DNA of 6,777 bases from an uncultured Corynebacterium sp. (GTDB taxonomy: Bacteria > Actinomycetota > Actinomycetes > Mycobacteriales > Mycobacteriaceae), in contig CALZCR010000095.1 in assembly GCA_945631445.1 (NCBI GenBank), positions 1 through 6,777 of the forward strand, given 5' to 3'. Below, piece after piece: positions 1 to 5,090 of this stretch. The position numbers and the translations under genes were made by a program. The notes beneath the pieces were generated by a model, which searched no databases, had not been told where the DNA came from, and saw only the letters and a list, made by a program, of their open reading frames with translations. Each line of letters opens with the position of its first letter. Position 1 is the first letter of the stretch.

Positions 1-633
1 CGTGCCCTGCGGCTGATCGCCGGCATGATTCGGTCCAACCAGCCGGGCAAGCTGCTCGGCGTGCTCTCCGGCGCCTTGGCGGCCATCGCCGCCACCGGCG
101 GCTTCGGCGTGTTCTACGGCTCGATCTGGGATCTTTCCGAGTCCATGCAGGTGTGGCGCCTGCTGCTGGTCTCTGTGCTGGGCGTGCTCGTGTTGTCCGC
201 CTGGCTGATCATCAGCAACCGGCTCTGGATCAGGGGAAACACGCAGGATTCCCGGTGGCGCGAGCGCATCGACAACATTGCCACGGCCGGGACCATCGTG
301 ATGACGGTACTCATCATTTTCCTGGTGGCGGCCGTGGGCATGACCTTGTTGTCGCTGGCGGTGGTGCCGGCGGACTTCTTCCGGGAGCAGATCGAGCAAG
401 ACGTGGACTGGCAGAGTTATCTGCGCATCGGGTGGCTGTCCGCCTCGCTGGGGACTTTCGCGGGCGCGATCGGCTCCAACTTCGACAAATCCGTGGAGAT
501 CCGTAGCGCGACCTACAACGTGCGCGAGTATGAGCGGCGCCGCAAGGTGGGGGACAAGATCGATGAGGCGTGGGAAGATGACAGCCTGCAGGAATTGGCC
601 ATGAAAGACGAGCGGTTGGATGACGTGCAATAA
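1..633 (+). CDS. C-terminal part of a multi-pass membrane protein of unknown function (5' end outside window)
   Basis: The reading frame is open from base 1 to the TAA at 631-633, giving 210 visible residues. The first in-frame ATG (base 25) has no Shine-Dalgarno sequence, and the residues before it (RALRLIAG) continue the same helix-like stretch. I therefore read this as the end of a longer gene, not a 202-residue protein. Four hydrophobic segments are visible, at about residues 18-40, 52-71, 95-122 and 141-160 of the visible part. A charged cytoplasmic-looking tail rich in Arg, Glu and Asp follows (about 163-210). The style resembles a family of uncharacterised actinobacterial membrane proteins with an 'RLxxGMxRxNxP' segment before the first helix; that match is from memory and tentative. 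No catalytic motif is seen. No terminator hairpin follows the stop, so transcription could run toward sdhC. Confidence 0.75.
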   Translation, partial: RALRLIAGMIRSNQPGKLLGVLSGALAAIAATGGFGVFYGSIWDLSESMQVWRLLLVSVLGVLVLSAWLIISNRLWIRGNTQDSRWRERIDNIATAGTIVMTVLIIFLVAAVGMTLLSLAVVPADFFREQIEQDVDWQSYLRIGWLSASLGTFAGAIGSNFDKSVEIRSATYNVREYERRRKVGDKIDEAWEDDSLQELAMKDERLDDVQ

Positions 634-666
634 CAACGTGCGGGTGGTCGCTTAAGTCCGGATATC

Positions 667-715
667 TACCCCTTTAGGGTGTGGTACATCTTTAGGATGA
701 CACCCTTTAGGGTGG
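667..715. repeat. Three tandem copies of a CTTTAGGRTG module, partly palindromic
   Basis: The 10-mer CTTTAGGRTG occurs at 672-681, 690-699 and 705-714, so start-to-start spacing is 18 and 15 bases. Copy 3 extends to a perfect inverted repeat, CACCCT-TT-AGGGTG (701-714). Copy 1 is CCCT-TT-AGGG with a mismatched next pair. Copy 2 is degenerate (CATC-TTTA-GGATG). In addition AGGGTGT (676-682) and ACACCCT (700-706) form a larger inverted repeat enclosing copy 2. This arrangement looks like a multi-site operator. I do not recognise the cognate regulator. Confidence 0.6.
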
Positions 716-738
716 GGGAGGGGTGGCAGCCGGAGGGG

Positions 739-754
739 TATGGGCAAGGTCACA
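739..754. promoter_or_regulatory. Candidate GlxR (cAMP-receptor-type) binding site
   Basis: TATGG-GCAAGG-TCACA matches the GlxR consensus TGTGA-N6-TCACA at 8 of 10 defined positions, with a perfect right half-site and a weak left half. It lies about 215 bases upstream of sdhC and abuts a RamA-type box (734-739). GlxR control of sdhCAB is established in C. glutamicum. The match here is by eye only. Confidence 0.4.
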
Positions 755-843
755 TTGGCATGAAAGGGCAGGTGGCTTTCGCCGGAAAATGCTCGAAATG
801 TGGGCTACGCCTCTAAAACCCCTTGAAAGCGGTCGGTTTTCTT

Positions 844-860
844 AGGCATGCCTTATAAGG
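844..860. repeat. Two overlapping perfect 10-bp palindromes
   Basis: AGGCATGCCT (844-853) and CCTTATAAGG (851-860) are each perfect palindromes and share three bases. They lie about 110 bases upstream of sdhC. TATAAG inside the second could serve as a weak -10 element, but no fitting -35 hexamer was found. They may be an operator near the sdh promoter; no regulator is assigned. Confidence 0.4.
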
Positions 861-942
861 GCGCGTCCCGGAATGTGGGAGAGTTGAGCCTGATCGCTTG
901 GCCTCACCCCTCAACCGGTGGTCGGAGACTGCTTTCACCCCG

Positions 943-948
943 TAATGT
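943..948 (+). promoter_or_regulatory. Possible -10 element close to sdhC
   Basis: TAATGT fits the actinobacterial TANNNT -10 pattern and would place the transcript start near base 955, giving a short leader that still includes the GGAGGTG ribosome site. The expected -35 area around 919-926 (TGGTCGGA) is a poor match. This is a weak call; an upstream promoter within 667-860 is equally possible. Confidence 0.2.
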
Positions 949-960
949 ATGAGCAACACT

Positions 961-967
961 GGAGGTG
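961..967 (+). promoter_or_regulatory. Ribosome binding site fixing the sdhC start
   Basis: GGAGGTG is a near-perfect complement of the 16S rRNA 3' end and sits two bases before the ATG at 970. A second in-frame ATG at 949 lies upstream of this site and has no Shine-Dalgarno of its own. The site therefore selects base 970 as the start, which also gives the N-terminus MTVTNADRE expected of corynebacterial SdhC. Confidence 0.8.
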
Positions 968-969
968 TC

Positions 970-1725
970 ATGACTGTTACGAATGCAGACCGTGAGTCAA
1001 TCCGTCACGGTAAAATCAATGAGCAGCCGCTGCGTCCGCGGCCTGCGTACCCGTCCTGGGCTATCAAGCTCGTCATGGCCGTTACTGGCCTGATTTTCGC
1101 TATTTTCGTGGTCGTCCACATGGTGGGCAACCTGAAAATCTTCATGCCGGCGGAAAACGGCGTCGCGGCCATGGATGAATACGGTTCATTCCTGCGCACC
1201 GTAGGCGCACCGATTTTCCCGGAGGAGTCCATCCTGTGGATCCTCCGCATCGTGCTGCTGGTCGCGGTGATCGCCCACATTCACGGCGCGATCACCCTGA
1301 ACAGCCGCAGCGGCAAGTCCCGCGGCAAGTTCAAGCGCACCAAGCTCATGGGTGGGATGGACAGCACCGCCACCCGTTCGATGCTGATCACCGGCATCAT
1401 TTTGCTGGCCTTCATCATCTTCCACCTGCTGGATCTGACGATGGGCGTGCAGCCGGCGGCGCCGGATTCCTTTGAGCCGGGCGCGGTGCACAACAACATG
1501 ATCGCCACGTTCAACCGCTGGCCGGTCACCATCTGGTACATCATCGCGATGCTGGCCCTGTTCCTGCACCTGTACCAGGGCATTCGTCTGGCCGCCTCCG
1601 ACCTGGGCATCACCGGCCGCAGGTGGCGCTCGGTGTTCGCCTTCCTGGCCGCGGCGGTCCCGATCGTTGTCGTCCTCGGCAACATCGTCATGCCCCTGTC
1701 CATCAACCTCGGCTTCGTCAGCTAG
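970..1725 (+). CDS. sdhC: Succinate dehydrogenase cytochrome b subunit (di-haem membrane anchor)
   Basis: This is the 251-residue membrane anchor of respiratory complex II, which binds haem b and hands electrons from SdhB to menaquinone. Five hydrophobic helices are visible at about residues 32-56, 88-110, 136-159, 184-207 and 219-243. This single five-helix subunit, with no separate sdhD, is the Bacillus subtilis-like type. Histidines sit in helices 1 to 4: H50, H103 (or H105), H152 and H200. They correspond in placement to the four haem ligands known in B. subtilis SdhC, so two haems are expected. The start at 970 is chosen for its GGAGGTG site. sdhA begins 20 bases after the stop, so the two are surely co-transcribed. 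Codon use is somewhat less biased than in sdhA and sdhB. Confidence 0.95.
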   Translation: MTVTNADRESIRHGKINEQPLRPRPAYPSWAIKLVMAVTGLIFAIFVVVHMVGNLKIFMPAENGVAAMDEYGSFLRTVGAPIFPEESILWILRIVLLVAVIAHIHGAITLNSRSGKSRGKFKRTKLMGGMDSTATRSMLITGIILLAFIIFHLLDLTMGVQPAAPDSFEPGAVHNNMIATFNRWPVTIWYIIAMLALFLHLYQGIRLAASDLGITGRRWRSVFAFLAAAVPIVVVLGNIVMPLSINLGFVS

Positions 1726-1745
1726 GCAGAACCGGAGAATTACCT

Positions 1746-3761
1746 ATGAGCAACACTGATTCCGTGATCGCGGACCGCGCTGAATTCACCGCCCCGCAGT
1801 CGAGCGTCGCCGGCGTCCGGGTAGGCACCGTCCTGGACAACGCTGAGCCCAAGGGCGTGCCGACCAAGGACATGTGGCAGCACCAGAAGGACCACATGGA
1901 GCTGGTCTCTCCGCTGAACCGCCGCAAGTTCGAGGTCATCGTCGTCGGCACCGGCCTCTCCGGCGGCGCCGCCGCGGCCGCCCTCGGCGAGCTGGGCTAC
2001 AACGTGAAGGTCTACACCTACCACGACGCCCCGCGCCGCGCGCACTCCATCGCGGCCCAGGGCGGCGTCAACTCCGCCCGCGGCAAGCGCGTGGACAACG
2101 ACTCCGCCTACCGCCACGTCAAGGACACCGTCAAGGGCGGCGACTACCGTGGCCGCGAGTCCGACTGCTGGCGCCTGGCCATCGAGTCCGGCCGCGTCAT
2201 CGACCACATGAACGCCATCGGCGCCCCCTTCGCCCGCGAATACGGCGGCGCCCTGGCCACCCGTTCCTTCGGTGGCGTGCAGGTCTCCCGCACCTACTAC
2301 ACCCGCGGCCAGACGGGTCAGCAGCTGCAGCTGTCGACCGCGTCCGCGCTGACCCGCCAGATCCACCTGGGCAACGTCGAGGTCTTCACCCACAGCGACA
2401 TGGTGGACCTGATCGTCTCCGAGGACGAGAACGGCCGCCGCTGCAAGGGCATCGTCACCCGTAACCTGCTCAACGGCGAGCTCGAGGCCCACACCGGCCA
2501 CGCGGTTCTGCTGGCCACCGGCGGCTACGGCAACGTCTACGAGATGTCGACCCTGGCGAAGAACTCGAATGCCGGCGCCATCATGCGCGCCTACGAGCAG
2601 GGCGCCTACTTCGCCTCCCCCTCGTTCATTCAGTTCCACACGACCGGCCTGCCGATCAACGCGGAATGGCAGTCGAAGACGATCCTGATGTCCGAGTCCC
2701 TGCGTAACGACGGCCGCATCTGGGCGCCGAAGGAACAGGGCGACGACCGCGACCCGAACTCCATCCCGGAGGAGGAGCGCGACTACTTCCTGGAGCGCCG
2801 CTACCCGGCCTTCGGCAACCTGGTCCCGCGTGACGTCGCCTCCCGCGCGATTTCGCAGCAGATCAACGCCGGCTACGGCATCGGCCCGCTGAAGAACTCC
2901 GTCTACCTGGACTTCCGCGACGCCTTCGAGCGTGTCGGCCGGGAGACCATCGACTCGCGCTACTCGAACCTGTTCACCATGTACGAGGAGGCCATCGGCG
3001 AAGACCCGCACGACGGCCCGATGCGCATCGCCCCGACCGTCCACTTCACCATGGGCGGCCTGTGGACCGACTTCAACGAGATGACCTCCGTCGACGGGCT
3101 GTTCGCCGCCGGCGAGGCGTCCTGGACCTACCACGGCGCGAACCGCCTGGGCGCGAACTCGCTGCTGTCGGCGTCCGTGGACGGCTGGTTCACCCTGCCG
3201 TTCACCATCCCGAACTACCTGGCCAACCACCTCGGCGAGGAAGTGCTGGCCCCGGACTCCCCGGAGGCCGTCGAGGCCGTCAACCGCGCGCAGAACCGCA
3301 TCGACCGCCTGATGAACGTGCGTGGCCCGAACCCGCACGGCGCGGAGTACTTCCACCGCCAGCTCGGGGAGATCCTCTACCGTGGCGCCGGCGTGGCCCG
3401 TAACGTCGAGGACCTGACCACCGCCATCGAGGAGATCCGCGCCCTGCGCGAGGACTTCTGGCTGAACGTGCAGGTCCCGGGCGAGCAGAACACCATGAAC
3501 CAGCAGCTGGAGTACGCCGCCCGCGTGGCCGATTACATCGACCTGGGCGAGCTCATCTGCGTCGACGCCTTGGACCGCGACGAGTCCTGTGGCGCGCACT
3601 TCCGCGAGGATCACCTCAGTGAAGACGGCGAAGCTGAGCGAGACGACGCGAACTGGTGCTTCGTCTCCGCGTGGGAGCCGGCCGGCGACGGCGGTTTCAT
3701 CCGCCACGCAGAGCCGCTGTACTTCGAATCGATCCCGCTGCAGACAAGGAACTACAAGTAA
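1746..3761 (+). CDS. sdhA: Succinate dehydrogenase flavoprotein subunit
   Basis: This 671-residue catalytic subunit oxidises succinate to fumarate in the TCA cycle and passes electrons to SdhB at the cytoplasmic membrane face. Visible marks are the dinucleotide-binding GTGLSGG (68-74), the FAD-attachment segment with H100 in AHSIAAQGG, and a substrate-site His at H298 (QFHTTG). Others are SES (316-318), the PRDVASR segment (361-367), H433 in VHFTMGG, and R467 in HGANRLGANSL. Residue 299 is Thr where most homologues have Pro (HPT). The start at 1746 has GGAG eight bases upstream (1734-1737); the frame is open further upstream inside sdhC, but that part does not look like SdhA. The N-terminal extension of about 60 residues before the FAD fold is usual for corynebacterial SdhA. 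Its TAA overlaps the sdhB ATG by one base. Codons are strongly biased to C-ending forms, suggesting high expression. Confidence 0.98.
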   Translation: MSNTDSVIADRAEFTAPQSSVAGVRVGTVLDNAEPKGVPTKDMWQHQKDHMELVSPLNRRKFEVIVVGTGLSGGAAAAALGELGYNVKVYTYHDAPRRAHSIAAQGGVNSARGKRVDNDSAYRHVKDTVKGGDYRGRESDCWRLAIESGRVIDHMNAIGAPFAREYGGALATRSFGGVQVSRTYYTRGQTGQQLQLSTASALTRQIHLGNVEVFTHSDMVDLIVSEDENGRRCKGIVTRNLLNGELEAHTGHAVLLATGGYGNVYEMSTLAKNSNAGAIMRAYEQGAYFASPSFIQFHTTGLPINAEWQSKTILMSESLRNDGRIWAPKEQGDDRDPNSIPEEERDYFLERRYPAFGNLVPRDVASRAISQQINAGYGIGPLKNSVYLDFRDAFERVGRETIDSRYSNLFTMYEEAIGEDPHDGPMRIAPTVHFTMGGLWTDFNEMTSVDGLFAAGEASWTYHGANRLGANSLLSASVDGWFTLPFTIPNYLANHLGEEVLAPDSPEAVEAVNRAQNRIDRLMNVRGPNPHGAEYFHRQLGEILYRGAGVARNVEDLTTAIEEIRALREDFWLNVQVPGEQNTMNQQLEYAARVADYIDLGELICVDALDRDESCGAHFREDHLSEDGEAERDDANWCFVSAWEPAGDGGFIRHAEPLYFESIPLQTRNYK

Positions 3762-4510
3762 TGAAGCTGACACTTGAGATCTGGCGTCAGGCCGGACCGA
3801 ACCACTCGGGCGCCTTCGAGACCGTCGAGGTCCCCGACGCCGACCCGCAGATGTCCATCCTGGAGCTGCTGGACCACGTCAACGCCGGCCTGGTGGAGCG
3901 CAACGCGGAGCCCTTCGCGTTCGCCTCCGACTGCCGCGAAGGCATCTGCGGCACCTGTGGCCTGGACATCAACGGCCGCCCGCACGGCCCGGGCCAGAAC
4001 ACCCCGGCCTGCCAGCAGCGCCTGGTCCAGTTCAACGACGGCGACGTCATCAAGATCGAGCCGATGCGCTCCGCCGCTTTCCCGGTGATCAAGGACATGG
4101 TCATCGACCGTTCCGCACTGGGACGGGTGAAGGAGCAGGGCGGCTACATCTCCATCGACGCCGGCACCGCCCCGGACGCCGACACGCTGCACACCAACCA
4201 GGAAAGCGCCGAGCTGGCGCTCGACCACGCGGCCTGCATCGGTTGCGGCGCCTGCGTGGCGGCCTGCCCGAACGGTGCGGCGCACCTGTTCACCGGCGCG
4301 AACCTGGTCCACCTCTCTCTGACCCCGCTGGGCAAGGAAGAGCGCGGCAAGCGCGCCCGCCAGATGGTCGACGAACTCGAGCAGAGCTTCGGCCACTGCT
4401 CCCTCTACGGCGAGTGCGCCGACGTCTGCCCGGCCGGCGTCCCGCTGACCGCCGTGTCCGCCGTCACCCGTGAGCGCGCCCGCGCCGCCCTCCGCGGCAA
4501 GGACGACTAA
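3761..4510 (+). CDS. sdhB: Succinate dehydrogenase iron-sulfur subunit
   Basis: This 249-residue subunit carries electrons from the SdhA flavin to the SdhC quinone site. The N-terminal ferredoxin-like domain holds the [2Fe-2S] ligands C58, C63, C66 (DCREGICGTCG) and C84. The C-terminal domain has CIGCGACVAACP (159-170) and CSLYGECADVCP (213-224). By the E. coli SdhB pattern, C159, C162, C165 and C223 bind [4Fe-4S], and C169, C213 and C219 bind [3Fe-4S]. All expected cysteines are present. The ATG overlaps the sdhA stop (TAATG), indicating translational coupling; an AGGA at 3747-3750 gives a modest ribosome site. The frame is open upstream into sdhA, but that portion shows no homology to SdhB. 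Confidence 0.97.
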   Translation: MKLTLEIWRQAGPNHSGAFETVEVPDADPQMSILELLDHVNAGLVERNAEPFAFASDCREGICGTCGLDINGRPHGPGQNTPACQQRLVQFNDGDVIKIEPMRSAAFPVIKDMVIDRSALGRVKEQGGYISIDAGTAPDADTLHTNQESAELALDHAACIGCGACVAACPNGAAHLFTGANLVHLSLTPLGKEERGKRARQMVDELEQSFGHCSLYGECADVCPAGVPLTAVSAVTRERARAALRGKDD

Positions 4511-4539
4511 TTCCCGGACCCGGATAAGGCGGGTAGAAT
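4511..4539 (+). promoter_or_regulatory. Possible promoter between sdhB and the membrane-protein gene
   Basis: TAGAAT at 4534-4539, preceded by GG and followed by G, is a good corynebacterial -10 (TANNNT). With a 17-base spacer the -35 would be TTCCCG (4511-4516), a weak match, which is common in this group. A start near 4546 would fall inside the hairpin at 4539-4565. If real, the promoter gives the downstream gene its own transcript in addition to read-through from sdh. Confidence 0.4.
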
Positions 4540-4580
4540 GAGTGTCATCCACCCGATGACGCTCACCTGCCCGTCGGGCA
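4539..4580 (+). repeat. Strong inverted repeat plus a second short hairpin after sdhB
   Basis: TGAGTGTCATC (4539-4549) pairs with GATGACGCTCA (4555-4565): eleven base pairs with one G-U and a five-base loop (CACCC). Three bases further on, TGCCCG-T-CGGGCA (4568-4580) is another perfect inverted repeat with a one-base centre. No T-run follows either; the next bases are purine-rich (CAAGAAAGAGAG). This is therefore not a standard intrinsic terminator. It could be an operator over the TAGAAT promoter, or an RNA structure that protects or processes the sdhCAB 3' end. Confidence 0.6.
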
Positions 4581-4608
4581 CCGGTCAAGAAAGAGAGAAA
4601 CGAAGGAC

Positions 4609-4983
4609 ATGAGCGCTAACAACCACCTGGCCGTATCCGACTTCGCTTCGGAGACGTACCCGAACTACGAGGCTCGGCTCGAGGACGCCTACATCGACGG
4701 CTACGACCCCGTCTCCCTGGGCGCCCCGCACTCTTCGCTGAACCGCACCTCCACCTGGGTCGGCATGGGCGCGATGATCGCCGTGCTGGCGGGCTTCGGC
4801 CTCGCCATTTTCGGCGCTGCCCAGCAGGCCTGGGGTTCCGGCTCCGTCGACCGTGACCCGATGGTGCTCATCATCATCGGCCTGGTCGTCGGCATCGGCG
4901 GCGTCGCCATCGCAGCCGGCCTGATCCGCTACGGACGTCGCTACTACCGCGAATACAAGGAGCGCACCGGCAGGGTCAACTAA
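4609..4983 (+). CDS. Small two-helix membrane protein of unknown function
   Basis: The 124-residue product has a hydrophilic, acidic N-terminal part (about 1-48, with the Tyr/Asp-rich segment EDAYIDGYDP). Two membrane helices follow at about 50-70 and 85-106, joined by a short loop with WGSGSVDRDP. The tail (107-124) is short and very basic (RYGRRYYREYKERTGR). The positive tail predicts both ends in the cytoplasm. I recall unnamed membrane proteins just after sdhB in other corynebacteria, so the association may be conserved, but no function is known to me. The ATG at 4609 is preceded by AAGGA (4603-4607) with only one base between, an unusually tight spacing. The gene ends just before a strong terminator. 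Its G/C-ending codon bias is similar to sdhB. A role as an sdh accessory protein is speculation from position alone. Confidence 0.85.
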   Translation: MSANNHLAVSDFASETYPNYEARLEDAYIDGYDPVSLGAPHSSLNRTSTWVGMGAMIAVLAGFGLAIFGAAQQAWGSGSVDRDPMVLIIIGLVVGIGGVAIAAGLIRYGRRYYREYKERTGRVN

Positions 4984-5002
4984 ACCGGCCAGCGCTCACG
5001 CC

Positions 5003-5042
5003 CGCCCGAACACCGCTTCCACGGTGTTCGGGCGTTTCTTTT
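5003..5042 (+). terminator. Intrinsic terminator ending the sdh-side transcript
   Basis: CGCCCGAACACCG (5003-5015) pairs perfectly over 13 bases with CGGTGTTCGGGCG (5022-5034) across a six-base loop (CTTCCA), followed by TTTCTTTT (5035-5042). It lies 20 bases after the stop of the 124-residue membrane-protein gene. No matching A-run precedes the stem, so it acts on the + strand only. Confidence 0.95.
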
Positions 5043-5077
5043 CCCGCTCCCATGCGGCCGCGCGCCCGCTTCGCCGC

Positions 5078-5083
5078 CATAAT
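5078..5083 (+). promoter_or_regulatory. -10 element of a probable leaderless promoter
   Basis: CATAAT ends seven bases before the ATG at 5091, the spacing expected when transcription begins at the start codon itself. Leaderless mRNAs are common in corynebacteria. The -35 area (about 5055-5060, CGGCCG) is a poor match. The ATG has only GGTGGGT directly against it and no properly spaced Shine-Dalgarno, which supports the leaderless reading. Confidence 0.55.
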
Positions 5084-5090
5084 GGTGGGT

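Larger units (their letters stand above)
668..942. promoter_or_regulatory. Cluster of RamA-type G4/C4 boxes upstream of sdhC
   Basis: The RamA recognition pattern described for C. glutamicum is (A/C/T)G4-6(T/C) or its complement AC4-5(A/G/T). Matches are ACCCCT at 668-673, AGGGGT at 719-724, AGGGGT at 734-739, ACCCCT at 818-823, ACCCCT at 906-911 and ACCCCG at 937-942. RamA is a known activator of sdhCAB in C. glutamicum, so the sites are expected here. The motif is short and some matches will be chance in a GC-rich genome; the 719-739 pair is the most site-like. Confidence 0.4.
634..969. other. 336-base intergenic regulatory region upstream of sdhCAB
   Basis: No convincing coding frame was found on either strand. 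The base composition is less GC-rich than the flanking genes. The region contains three CTTTAGGRTG modules (667-715), a GlxR-like dyad (739-754), two overlapping 10-bp palindromes (844-860), and scattered G4/C4 boxes (668-942). No intrinsic terminator for the upstream gene is visible. No promoter with both good -35 and -10 hexamers stands out. The length and density of repeats suggest multi-factor control of sdhCAB, which is known in Corynebacterium glutamicum, where RamA and GlxR act on this operon. Confidence 0.7.

Noticed and set aside
25..633. A complete 202-residue gene starting at base 25
   Set aside because: The frame is open to the window edge, there is no ribosome site before base 25, and the upstream residues look like continued protein.
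691..709. DtxR-type iron box in the sdhC upstream repeats
   Set aside because: TTTAGG resembles one DtxR half-site, but the second half and the 19-base spacing do not fit the TTAGGTTAGSCTAACCTAA pattern.
701..714. Intrinsic terminator for the upstream membrane-protein gene
   Set aside because: The dyad has only a two-base centre, short arms and no following T-run, so it is more like a protein-binding site.
851..860. CArG-like box CCTTATAAGG
   Set aside because: The resemblance to the eukaryotic serum response element is coincidental in a bacterial genome; I kept it only as a palindrome.
1740..3773. A 677-codon open frame on the - strand opposite sdhA
   Set aside because: It mirrors sdhA codon positions in a GC-rich, C-ending gene, and its translation is Val/Ala/Gly/Arg-rich low-complexity sequence with no recognisable domain. 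It is a shadow of sdhA.
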